This document shows positions 21,416-31,976 of a DNA stretch of 64,000 nucleotides, piece by piece. A program made the translations under genes and the position numbers. Source of the stretch: Darksidea phi (taxonomy: Eukaryota; Ascomycota; Dothideomycetes; Pleosporales; Lentitheciaceae); assembly GCA_030770425.1 (NCBI GenBank), contig JASJFT010000023.1, positions 62,001 through 126,000 of the forward strand, read 5' to 3'. Below the pieces are notes generated by a model. That model was not told the DNA's origin, did not search any database, and saw nothing but the letters and a program-made list of their open reading frames with translations. Within the stretch, counting starts at the first letter, position 1. Every line of letters starts with the position of its first letter.

Positions 21416-24313
21416 ATGGTGAAATCCGGCCTCGGCCTCTTCGCGGGACGCCGCAAATCACAGGGGAACGTCATGGAGGACGCAGAGCCCAAGCCCCTCG
21501 CAGATGCCTCGCCTGCCCCAGAGACGGGCTCGGGCGGCTTCCGTCTGATGAGCACCACCGAAGCCGAAGCGCGCAAGCGGGAGGAGAAGCGAAGGATGCA
21601 GGAGAAGGCAGCATCCAAGTTTCGCCCATTTAGTGGCTTTGGAGGAGCTCACAACAAGGGCCGCAACCAGTCGTTTGACGATGAGTCTCCTCCATCCTCC
21701 AAGCGGTATGTTGACTTGCTTACACAATCATGCATTTGCGACTAACTTTGCACTAGCGATAGCAAATCCAGCAGCGGCACGCAGTCATCGTCGCGGCCTT
21801 ACAACAACGCCCAATTTGGATCCACGTCGACCCTCCCTTCTTCAGCCGACGCCGACTCCAACGACAACATCTTCGCCATTCCGCGGCCTCACCCCTCGCA
21901 TTACAACAGCTCGCCGAACTCGCTCGCCCTGGGCCCGAACAAGAAGCAGCTTCCTCCGCTTCCCAAGACAGCATCCATGACACATGTCGAACCGACGTCG
22001 CCTTCAAGCTTTGGACGTATGCGCGCCACGACCTCGTCAAGCTATGCTAGCACCGCAAAACCGCCCACCCTGGATGCGGACATGAACTTTGGTTCCAGCT
22101 TCGATGACCTGTTCAGTGGTCTGGACCGAAAAGAGGCGCCCGAAAACCCACGCGAGTCTCCAGGCCGCTCCCTTCTGGCGGGAAAGCGGACGTTCCAGGC
22201 GGAGCCGATCAAGGTTGATCGCAAACCAGATGTTGAGGCACCATTGATGTCCTGGGACAGCCGTGGCTCTGCGGAGAACCTCATATCAGGCCCACGTTCT
22301 CCCGATGACGATTCGCCGCCCCCTGTCCCTCCGCATAAATCCTCCAAGTACGCACCGGTCGCTACGCACAGTCCTGTCTTGGACGATCACAATGGATTCG
22401 AGCATTCCGATGCAAAACCGGTGCACCAGCCCGCCACAACCCGAAATTCGGGTAACGAAAGCTCGCCCGAGCGGCACGAAACCTCGCAAGCGTCGTCCTC
22501 CGCCCCCTCGCTCCAAACCCCCCTTTCGTCTCGATCAGCATCGAACAACACTACGCCCAAGGCTGCACTGCGTGGCGGTGCTGGCTCTCTTCCAGAAGAT
22601 GACGATGAGGACAATCTGTTCACAGCACCGAAGGAAAAGCCGGCCCCAGCACCAAAGCCAACAGCTTCGGCACCCAAAGTGACTCGTCCACCCTCTTCTG
22701 TGGGTGGAGGAACAGGCCCTCGTGTCATGTCGCAGGCCGAATTCCGTGCTCAGCAGCAGCGTCAAAGCGTGGAGCCGCAGAACCAAAGCTCCGACGAGGA
22801 GGACTACGAAGACGAGGAAGACGCCGTGGAGAGAGCCCAGCAAGAGGCGATAGCAAGACGGAAGAACCAGAAGATGGATATGGCGAGGGCATCCATGATT
22901 CGTTCAACGACTGCACCCACGCGTCCTGATAGTGTTACGGAGCCATTCAGCATGGGATTCCAGTCCGAGGTTTCGATGAAGGCGGACGAATGGGAGGATG
23001 AAGATATCCCGCTTGGAATTCTTGCACAACACGGTTTCCCTAGTACCGCCCGCGGTAGGCCGCCAACCCAACCTGCCAACGCTATCCCTTCATACTTCCC
23101 TGGCCAACCAGGTGGACTTCCAGAGCGCCCCGCAAGTGCTGGTGCGGTGGGCAATCGTCAATCTCAGGCATTCAGGCCAGTCTTTGCTCGAAACCTGCCA
23201 GATGATCCGCATGCTCCCCCATTCATTGGTGGAGGCCTAGTTCGACCGGCTGTTCGCGAGTCGATGGGTTTCAACCGCGGCCCTGGTTCTATTGCTGGGG
23301 ACGCCATGGGTGGTGGCATGGGCGTGCCGATGAGTTATCCTGAGCCTCAGCTGTCGGCACCATCGCTAGTCGATCAAATACAGATGCGTGACATGACAAA
23401 GCAAAAGTACATGGGCGGCGCGTCTAGCAAGAAAGCCACGCCGCAAGGACCATTCACTGGTCTCCTCGGTGCCCAAATGAACGGACCGAACCAATCCAAC
23501 GCCCAGACCCGTATGTCCATGATGGGTGGCATGAACGGGATGAACGGTATGCCAGGAATGAACGGAATGGCTCCGATGATGAACAACCCGAACATGATGG
23601 GTGTGCCTATGGGCATGCCTATGATGGGCATGAACCAGGGCATCAACGGCATGGCTTACCCTATGGCATCCAATGACCTAATGCAGATGCAACAGATGCA
23701 ACAGATGCAGCAGATGATTGCCGCACAGCAATTCCAGCTCGCGCAGATGCAGGCCATGTCCCCCCAGGCCCCTCAACTAGGTTCAGACCGGCGCATGTCT
23801 ATGGTTCAAGATCCACGCATGTCTATGGCGCAAGACCCGCGCATGTCTATGGGCAACTTCGGCAACAACTTCCTAAACGTCCCAAGCGCTTCTGGCTCCC
23901 AACGCGCAATGTCCATGGTAGGGCAACCACTACGCCCCTTCTCAACGCCTGGCCAGATGGGCGGCTTCCAACCGGCTCCGGCACCCGTCAATGGCTACAC
24001 ACCATCCATTGCACCTAGTGAACGCTCTAACATAGGACTTTCGGCTAGATATCGCCCCGTGGCTACGCACCAGGACACCAACTCCATCGTCAGCAACAAC
24101 ACGACGCTGCAGGCTTCAGGTGGTGCGGCCCAGAGCTCTCAGAACACTGTTAAGGGCATCCTGAAGCATAAGCCGACTACGGTGCAAGAGGAGGAGGATG
24201 AGGCGTGGGGCAAGATTGCGACGCGGAAGAATAAGTATGGCAGTGGTAATGGATTTAATAATAGCAACGATGATGGTTTACGCGAGCTAACACAAGGATT
24301 AGAAAGGTTGTAA
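21416..24313 (+). CDS. Large disordered conserved fungal protein, Met/Gln/Gly-rich
   Basis: Exons 21416-21705 and 21757-24313 give 948 residues. The N-terminus is MVKSGLGLFAGRRKSQGN, then a charged helix (STTEAEARKREEKRRMQEKAASKF). The middle is Ser/Pro-rich with the acidic stretch SSDEEDYEDEEDAVERAQQEAIARRK (about residue 345, a likely coiled coil) and the conserved-looking EWEDEDIPLGILAQHGFPS. From about residue 590 it is low complexity: MNGMNGMPGMNGM, MQQMQQMQQM and three DPRMSM-type units. The C-terminus (VKGILKHKPTTVQEEEDEAWGKIATRKNKYG) looks conserved. I know similar proteins only as uncharacterised Pezizomycotina proteins; no enzymatic domain or membrane segment is visible. Confidence 0.85.
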
Positions 24314-25195
24314 GGTTTTCTTTCACACCCAAGCGAAGGCCTTTGAAAAGACGGGAATATTTCAAATACTGGACCATGTAAGATTCAGACTCCTCATCTT
24401 GGCGATGCTTGGGAAGGATTTGAATCATTTCGATTATCGGAGCTCCGTTCCTGTACGATTCCTATTCGACTTCCGAGCTCGGCTTGGGAAATGGATTGGA
24501 TCATTTCGATTGTTGGAGTTGCGTTCCTGTAACATTCTCATCCGAGAATAGGCCCGATCGATCGTTGGAGCTCTGTGCCCCGCCTTTCTTGGGGTTCCCT
24601 TTTGTCTAGCTCGGATTCTTGTACATTGCATTTGGGTGGCGCAATCTCTTTGTGGGCGGTTCCGAACGAGAGTACCCCTCCGTCCGCGTCCAACTGAAAA
24701 AATTCCTTTAGCGTTTATGGAAATGTGGGGGTATGAGCATGTGAATCAGAGGATCGGGATTTTCCCACAGAGCATATGCATTTTCTGGAATCGTTTTTTT
24801 TTTCTGGAAAAAGGGGAGGCTTCGAGCGCCCCCTTTTTTTGCGAAGGCCGGAGAGATGTGAGCGATTTGCTTTCGTAGGAGATACTATCCTTGTAATTAT
24901 AATACACATTTGGTTCGACTCGGTATTTTGATTAGTTGTTGAGCGTGGAATTTGCGGGATTGTGATGGGGAGGGGCTTGCTTTGTGATCAAGTCTGTCTA
25001 TGGGAAGTGGTGAAGGGGTTGGGGCCTTGCACTTATGATAGGGGTAAGGGTGATGGTGATTCTTGTCCTATTATCTCAAGGTATATGGGATGGTGAATCA
25101 ATCTATCGAAGCCATTCAGGCATGAGTGATTCATACATATCGTACAGTACATCCTTGCCCATCTCAAACCTCTAAAGTATCTTTCTCCCGCATCA
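24314..25195. other. 3' flank and spacer
   Basis: Convergent spacer between the gene ending at 24313 and the minus-strand gene ending at 25196. It contains a 75-bp duplicated segment (24407-24545) and short T runs. No gene is recognised. Confidence 0.5.
24407..24545. repeat. Diverged 75-bp direct repeat, two copies
   Basis: The first copy begins GCTTGGGAAGGATT at 24407 and the second GCTTGGGAAATGGATT at 24482; both continue with ATCATTTCGATT, a GGAG(C/T)T block and GTTCCTGTA. The copies differ by many substitutions and small indels, so the duplication is old. Confidence 0.8.
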
Positions 25196-25734
25196 CTAAA
25201 CCCACCACCCCCTCCCCCCTCCCTTCCCCTCTTTCACGCCTTCCCCCTTCCCCTCCCCTTTCTTCCCATCAACACTCCCCTCCTCCCTTACCTCACCCTT
25301 CCTCCTCACAACCGCCTCCTTCAAATCCGCCTTCAACAGCGCTATCTCGCTCTGGCGCTGAAACTTCTCCTCCACCACTTCTAGTTTATACCATAGGTAG
25401 TATGCTAGTTGGTAGGTGAAGAGTGCGCCTAGGAAGGCTTTTAGGACGGGGTAGGAGAAGGTTTTGTAGAATGTGGTCTAGTGGGGTGGGGTGTTAGCTA
25501 TGTTGGGTTTATGGAGGGATTTGTGGAGGTGTTGGGATTATAGGGGGGGTATAGAAGGGTGGGGTAGGGTGAACGTACTACTCGTGAGGGCGGTTTGTCG
25601 TTGGGGTTTGGTGGGCTGGAGGGTGGGTGCGGTGGTGGGGGTTCGGCGGCGTAGGTTCGGCGTTGTATGCGGGATATGCGTTGGTTTGCTAGGCGGGGTG
25701 CGCATCTGAAGGCGGCGCCTCTGAGGGCGTTCAT
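25196..25734 (-). CDS. Small single-pass membrane protein, probably mitochondrial
   Basis: Exons (minus) 25734-25579 and 25477-25196 give 145 residues. The first exon encodes an arginine-rich, acid-free N-terminus (MNALRGAAFRCAPRLANQR) ending RRTYAAEP, a typical mitochondrial presequence, then a proline-rich linker. The second encodes TTFYKTFSYPVLKAFLGALFTYQLAYYLWYKLE, a single membrane helix, followed by a helical charged region and a very Gly/Lys-rich tail. Similar layout is seen in small inner-membrane assembly factors, but I cannot assign one. Two donors are possible, and GTACGT was chosen over GTAGTA because it fits the consensus better. It is divergent from the RAMP4 gene. Confidence 0.65.
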
Positions 25735-26412
25735 TGTCGTATGATCGAGTGGAATCGTATCTGTCCTTTGTTCATTAGCAATTCCACAGCCATCCGGTCC
25801 TGATACGTCGCGCATGCCTGCGAGGATGACGCAGCGACCAGCGCTCAACGCACAACTTGTCCTCACCTTCAAGGCCTCCGTAGATGACTCAAAGCCAACA
25901 AGCCAACTCCCCTTTCCGTCCAGAAACCAATATGCCCCAAGCTCCAGGCACCGACTGATCTTCCAATCCTTCCACCTCTTCCAATCGTGCCAGATAACCC
26001 ACAGAAGGCACTCGTCTGATCCCGCACAATCGCCAATGGCTTCGATGTAACCGTGTCCTTTCAATCCCCACTCAAGCACAAAGCTATAAATCGAGGAATA
26101 AGTACTCGAGAATATCCGATGTGCACAACAAAAGTCGAACGAATTCGAAGTCGAAATCGGCAAGCTTTCAGCAGACCCCCGAGCTCTCCGCAATCTGCGC
26201 TTGGGTCCGTGCGTTGCTGCCGCGGCTCGTCTGTCGTAAGGAACACCTTGCATCCACTTTACTTTGGCCAGCGGACCCTTTGAGCATTACTCTGTTCCCT
26301 CGACACCACACGCCACCCTACACACCACCAATCCCCGCCCCGCCTCTCCGCCCATCAAGACCGCGAAAGACCACCATTCGTACCCCGTCGACTCGCAGCT
26401 ACACTCCTCGCA
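25735..26412. other. Shared promoter of two divergent small genes
   Basis: 678 bases between the mitochondrial-type gene and the RAMP4 gene. Open frames here are not recognisable and run into both gene leaders. The last 130 bases are C-rich and are probably the RAMP4 leader. Confidence 0.45.
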
Positions 26413-26896
26413 ATGGTACATGCACCCTCCCGCGCGTGCAACCCTAGCATACGTCCCGCACAGCATCCAGCCGCCCCGCTCCCGCTCAGCCCACTCAACG
26501 CGAAAGAAGAGATATACTGACGCGAGTAACCGGCAATGTAGGCACAAACGCCCCAACAACGCGCGGCAAACGCCAAATTCGCCCGTCGCGAAGAAGCCAA
26601 AATGGGCCGTCCCCTCGAAAAGCGCATGCGCAAGGAGGAATTTAAAAGCCCGATTTCTAAATCATGGATAAGTACGTGTCCCGCTTCTCTCGCCCATCCA
26701 CCCGTCTACTTTACCTCTATACATGCGCTATGAGGAGAGGGATCGGAGGGGTGGAATGCTTGCGTGGGAGAGCAACGCAAGGGATTGCTGGGATGATTAT
26801 GTGTCTAAGAGAGAAATGCTGACGGTTGGAATAGTCGTCCTCGGTTTTATCCTCTGCGGCGGTTTAATTTTCGAAGTGTTGAAGTTGTTCTTCTAA
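26413..26896 (+). CDS. Stress-associated ER protein, RAMP4/Ysy6 family
   Basis: Exons 26413-26415, 26542-26671 and 26835-26896 give 64 residues, the family's usual size. The first exon is only the ATG, followed directly by a GTACAT donor. Exon 2 starts AQTPQQRAANAKFARREEAK, the diagnostic family start, and exon 3 completes the tail anchor SWIIVLGFILCGGLIFEVL ending KLFF. RAMP4/Ysy6 is a C-tail-anchored ER protein that associates with the Sec61 translocon and is linked to membrane-protein stabilisation under stress. The joins restore the family sequence exactly, which supports the start choice. No longer single-exon frame shows this gene. Confidence 0.9.
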
Positions 26897-27276
26897 ACTA
26901 CATCCATCGTCCCGACTCGATCTGCGCTTCGGCTTCACTTCTGCTCGGAAAGCTGCGAAGCTGGATCTGCCTACCAAATGGGAAAAGGGGGGAACTGCTT
27001 TTCGACGGCAAGCATGGATGGCTTCAGTACGGTGTGTGTGGTGAGAGGAGAGTTCACGTTGCTTTTCTTCACATCAGTTCTTCTCGGGGTCACGGCGTTA
27101 CAAAAGGACATATGCTTAGGGATTAGGGAGCGAGGGGGATGTGAGCTTAGCATCTTTCAGAGGTGGAAGTGGATACCAAATTCTAGAACAATTTTTTGTG
27201 TTGTTGTGCTGTGGCTTTGGTTTTGGCTTTCGGTGATTGGTGTCCTACGTCTAGCCACCTCGACTACGACAACTGT
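26897..27276. other. Convergent spacer between RAMP4 and AP-3 delta
   Basis: 380 bases of probable overlapping 3' untranslated sequence; no gene is seen. Confidence 0.5.
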
Positions 27277-30200
27277 CTATTCAGCAGCAGGTACACCCTC
27301 ATCCATAGCCACAACTCTCCTCTTCTTTTTCTTCTTCTTGACCACACCTTCTGCATCTCCTGCCCCCTCGTTGCCAGCCCCATCATCCGCCCCCTCTGGT
27401 TTGACTTTTTTCTTTTTCTTCTTCTTGACCGGCGCCACGTCCGCATCTCCCTCGGCCACCTTTCCACCAGCATCTTCAGGCTCGGGTGCCAGCACACCCT
27501 CCATTGTCGCCCTCCGAACTTTCTTCTTCTTTTTCTTGACAACGGTTTCTCCCCGCGCTTCTAAGCGCTCACTCGCCCGTTGCATCTCCAACCTCAACCT
27601 CTCCACCTCCGCAAGCGCCTTCTTCATCTCCGCCTCCTCTTGTTCTCTCCTCTCGATATCCAATTTCGTCAACTTCCTATTTCCACCTTCGTCATCGAGC
27701 GAGAGCGAACCAAGACCCGAGGAATCGACTTCAAGTAAGCTCTTCTTAGCTTTGGTTTGGGCATGGTTGAAACGTGGCGATATGATGTCTTCGCGGGAGG
27801 AGTTGCTTGCGTGGTCACCACCGAGCGTCTCGTCACCCATGATTTCTACCCGCCGTGCTGGCTGCCGTGGACTTCGTGCACGGGACAGATCCTCTCCTCC
27901 AGGCGACGGTCCGCGTTTCTCAAAACTAAGATCCATAATAGGTATTGAATCGATGTCCACTTCCACATTGCCTTCCCGCACGATTCTACCCAGCGGCGTA
28001 ACCGCACCGCTCCCCCTATCACCTTCAGGGTCGATGTAAAAGGGGTCGTCCTTGTAGCGCTCTTTTCGCTCTGCTTTCCTTCGCGCAATGATGTCCGGGT
28101 CAAGGTACTCATCCTCAGCGGCATTTTGATATGACGTTGGTTCCTTGTGTGGCACATCGAGGCGCTCAGCTGCGGAAATAGCGGAGGGTGCTTCGGTGTA
28201 AGAGGCGACAGGTTCCGTGTACGCGGCGTAGACGTCATCTTCATCCGTTTCGAAGCCCTCGAGCTCGGCTTGCGCTAGGAGAAACTGTAGATTAGGGTTT
28301 ATGGGGGTATCAAGATCAAGATCTTCGGGCACGGGGACTTTGCGCTGGGCTCCGGGTGCCACAGGGTTGAGCTCTGCGCCCGAGAAGAGAGCGGGTATAG
28401 CTTGCGTGAGTAGAAGGGGTGGATCGGTAAATCCTTCGTGCTCCGCGCCTGTTGCTGTTCCAGATGCGGCTTCTTGCGCAAGGCGCATGAGCTCGAGGTA
28501 TTCGACTGCGCGCTCCTGGACCTCTAGGCTTGGATGGGTAGACAGCGGCTCAAGGAAATGAATGATTCGAGCCATGAGTAGACACATTAGTATCTTGCGT
28601 TCTGGCGTCCATGATATCTGGTCGTTGCTGGCCATACTAGAAAACACTTTGGGAAGCGCTTGTAGGTAGACCGCAAGTGTCCGAGAGGGAAGCTGTTGAG
28701 TGGTGGGGTGCATTATTGAGGTCATGACGGGCTCGGGTTTCGTAAGATAAGAAGCATACTCTCCAACTAGCCAGCCAGCGTAGTCGAGTACTCCTAGGCC
28801 ACCGTTACCAGATGCAGGGAACATCTGATCTCGCCGATCAACGAGAACAAGCGACTGTGCGGCATCGACAGCTTCTGATCGGACGCTCTTGACTCGTATG
28901 GCTACGTTTTGAAGCTCACGCCCGATGCCGCGGCCCACATCGTCTGTTTGGTCAGCATCATCCTCCTCTGCTGCCGCCGAGGTGCCTTTGGTAGATGGCG
29001 AAACCCGGACAAGCTGGACAAGAACGTCGATGTACCAGTCGAAGTCAGAGATGTTAGAATAAGTGTCGCGTGAGCACATTTCCAGTATCCTTCGGATGAC
29101 GTTGACGCGATAATCTTCAGGTAGTGGCGGTGGTTGATCCGACTTTTGTTCGTGTGGTCGAAGGGATTCTTCAGCATCTGAATCATCCGACTCCGCGTAT
29201 GGAACGACACCCGCTGTCCGTCCGCGGTCGTGAGTTGGGTCATCTACTGCGGAAGCTATAGGTGCATTTCGAAGTTGGCGCATAAGACGACCAACAATAG
29301 CTGTGAGGTTCTCGCTGTTGACCATGTCCACGACAAGGTCCAGAGCGCGCATTCGTATCGAGATGTCGGGATCGTCGATGCATTCGAGAATTACATCTTG
29401 CTGCTGTGAAACTAGATAGGGATGTAGGCGGACGATCTTATCAAACGCAAGCAAAGCGACATATTTTACTGCATAGAGAATGAGAGTCTGGCAATGATAT
29501 TGATTCGGAGCATAGCTTACAGTTCGCATCACCTTCGATCACCATCATGCCCCTGAGCTTTCCTACGCATAACTTGGCTACTTCTTCGCCTTCTGTCGTG
29601 CCTTCTACGGCTTCTAAAATGCCACCTTGAATGATACCGTTGATGCATTCGTACAGTAATGACATGGCGGAGGTTTCTCGAATAATCTTCGTTAATGGCG
29701 GAAGTAGTTTCTTAATTAGTCTGGGCTCGAGGGGGGTCAAAGTCGCAAACTGGATGCATCAGATATGCTGGAAATCGTGTGGAGAAAGACTCACTAGCTT
29801 GATCAGTTTGATAGCCATCCAGTTGTTCCCACTGTCGACTAGAAGGTCGAACAACCGCGGGGCAAGTGGTAAGAAGTCTTGTGGTCTCCTCCATCCCAGC
29901 TCGCATACCACATTTACAATAGCCGCCGTCACACTCGGATCCTCAGTATCATCCTGCAGCCTTTCCTTGATTTTCGGCCAGGCGGGCCTCAGCGTCTCCG
30001 GATATACCAACGCCAACCGATATAGTGTGACCACCGTTTTCTTTCTTATCGTCGCATGCGAGTGCGTCAGCCTCGGTAGGAGATCCGAAAGCACCGAGTT
30101 CGCCATGGTAGGGTTGATAACGTGCGGAATGGCGATGAGCGCTAGAGAAATAACCGTTGGTGTAGGATTTGAGATATCCTTCTTGAGCTGGTTCTCCGCC

Positions 30201-30545
30201 AGCATGAGGACTTCAGTATCTCGCCTAAAGCTCTGCACCGCCGCAAGGTACCCCGTCCGCTTATGTCGGTACTTCGGCGATGACATGACTTCGAGGACGT
30301 TGAACGAGGCCCAGGACATGTCGTGGCCGAACATCTCGAGGTAAGTAAGCTTCATGAGAGCTGTGGATTTGAGGTCCATGTCATTTGAGCGGATCTCCTT
30401 GCGACATTCTTTTATCGACTCGTTGATGTACTCCTTCTCGGTGCCCTTGTGGTTGCGCAGACCTCGAATGAGGTCGTAGAGGGATTTTTCGAACCTAACA
30501 ATAAATCAGTTTGAGATGTTCCTAAGTCTATATAGACTCTTACAT
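27277..30545 (-). CDS. AP-3 adaptor complex subunit delta
   Basis: Exons (minus) 30545-30544, 30494-29795, 29749-29521 and 29468-27277 give 1040 residues. The first exon contributes only A and T of the start codon; the intron follows and exon 2 provides the G, giving MFEKSLYDLIRGLRNHKGTEKEY, the characteristic delta-adaptin start. Residues about 20-570 form the adaptin N-terminal HEAT-like trunk (SWASFNVLEVMSSPKYRHKR, VNPTMANSVLSDLLPRLTHSHATIRKK, CELGWRRPQDFLPLAPRLF). The C-terminal part is charged, with three runs of six to seven lysines. AP-3 delta is a large subunit of the coat complex for Golgi/endosome to vacuole transport. Gene is divergent from EMC2 across 408 bases. Confidence 0.92.
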
Positions 30546-30953
30546 AGTTGCAACTCTCCAAGCCCCCGCGACCGTCTACTCGGATGTCTGCGCGCTCGTG
30601 GAGGGGTAGGTGGGCGGTAACTTGATGAGCCAGCGGGCATGATCAACGAAGAGATGCCCTCATGAGAGAAGGTGTTCGTAGCCGGCTGTCTGAAGCTTAG
30701 AGCTCGAACTATATTAGGCGTGGTGAAGACGTCTGCCGTGCTGTTGCGTGCAGCGTTGACGCTGGTACTGCCCGCCAGAGCCGCAGATTCACCGAAGTGG
30801 GTGATCCTAGCCGGAAGCTTGGACCAGTACAACCTCCAACTCTAGAGACGTTGAGAGCAACACCGCGTTCTACCCCGACCTCAATCCCCGTCGCTCTCCG
30901 CCCGTAACTCTGAGTCAAATATACAAGCACGTCTATAAGAAGACTAAGGCACA
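30546..30953. other. Bidirectional promoter between AP-3 delta and EMC2
   Basis: 408 bases separating two divergent start codons. No TATA element is obvious and no separate gene is seen. Confidence 0.5.
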
Positions 30954-31976
30954 ATGACGCAAGCAAACCTCCTCACGCCGCCCTCCCAAATACCCCCATC
31001 CACCGCGCTCCAACTCTCCCAAAAGGCCCCTCTAGTCCTCTCCACACCAGCTACCTCCTCATTGCCATGGCCACTCTCGCTCCTCTTCAGCCGCGAAACA
31101 CCAGAGACATGGACGATACACGAAAACCTCCTCTTCGCCGCTCTGCGCACCGGTGACGATGCAGCCGCGCGCCAGATCCTTGACCGATTGACAACCCGCT
31201 TCGGCACCGAGAATGAGCGCATCATCGCGTTACGCGGTATATACGAGGAGGCATTAGCAAAAGATGACAAAGACCTGGAGAAGGTGTTCGAGGGATACGA
31301 GAAGGTGTTGAAAGCGGACCCCACAAATTTCAGCGTGCGGAAAAGGAGGATTGCTGTGTTAAAGAGCCTAGGGAGGACGGCAGATGCGATTACAGCATTG
31401 ACGGTGCTGGTGGATAACAGTCCGACGGACGCGGAGGCCTGGGCAGAGTTGAGCGAACTATACGCGAGCACCGGGGCATGGGGACAAGCTATATTCTGTA
31501 TAGAGGAGGTGCTTCTGATGATGCCCAATGCATGGAGTGTGAGTTCATTATCTCATCTTTATCGAAACGATCAGACGACTAACCGAACACAGGCACACGC
31601 CCAATTAGCTACCCTCCACTACCTCTCAGCCCCCACCTCTCTCCCTGCCCTCATCCTCGCCCTCCGCTACTTCGCGCGTTCCATCGAGCTTAACGACTCC
31701 TACATTCGCGGCTACTACGGCCTCAAATTCATCTCATCCAAACTCATTGCACTCCTTTCCGAATCCACCTCCGTCTCAAAACGTAACAACGATGACGACG
31801 AGGTACCGCCTCCGAAACTACAGTCAGTGAAGAAGCTAGAGGAGATCGCGACCAGCAAACTTGCAGAGGCAGTACGGCAATACAGCTCAGGCAAGAAGGA
31901 TTGGGCCGGCTTAGATGAGGCTGAGATTATTGCGGCGAGGGAGTTGCTCGATCGCGATGGGAAGGTTGAGCGGTAG
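30954..31976 (+). CDS. EMC2: ER membrane protein complex subunit 2 (TPR protein)
   Basis: Exons 30954-31538 and 31593-31976 give 322 residues. The protein shows tetratricopeptide helices from about residue 55 to 250 (ALRTGDDAAARQILDRLTTRFG, VFEGYEKVLKADPTNFSVRKRRIAVLKSLGR, AEAWAELSELYASTGAWGQAIFCIEEVLLMMPNAW, ALRYFARSIELNDSYIRGYYGL), which is the order and spacing of EMC2. EMC2 is the cytosolic scaffold of the EMC insertase, which inserts tail-anchored and multipass membrane proteins into the ER. The 54-base intron joins MPNAWS to AHAQLATLHYLSA. It has no in-frame stop and is a multiple of three, so unspliced message would also be translated with 18 extra residues. Confidence 0.9.
   Translation: MTQANLLTPPSQIPPSTALQLSQKAPLVLSTPATSSLPWPLSLLFSRETPETWTIHENLLFAALRTGDDAAARQILDRLTTRFGTENERIIALRGIYEEALAKDDKDLEKVFEGYEKVLKADPTNFSVRKRRIAVLKSLGRTADAITALTVLVDNSPTDAEAWAELSELYASTGAWGQAIFCIEEVLLMMPNAWSVSSLSHLYRNDQTTNRTQAHAQLATLHYLSAPTSLPALILALRYFARSIELNDSYIRGYYGLKFISSKLIALLSESTSVSKRNNDDDEVPPPKLQSVKKLEEIATSKLAEAVRQYSSGKKDWAGLDEAEIIAARELLDRDGKVER

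Noticed and set aside
26978..28039. 353-codon plus-strand frame
   Set aside because: Antisense to the AP-3 delta C-terminus; it is open because of lysine runs and low stop frequency in the complement. No domain.
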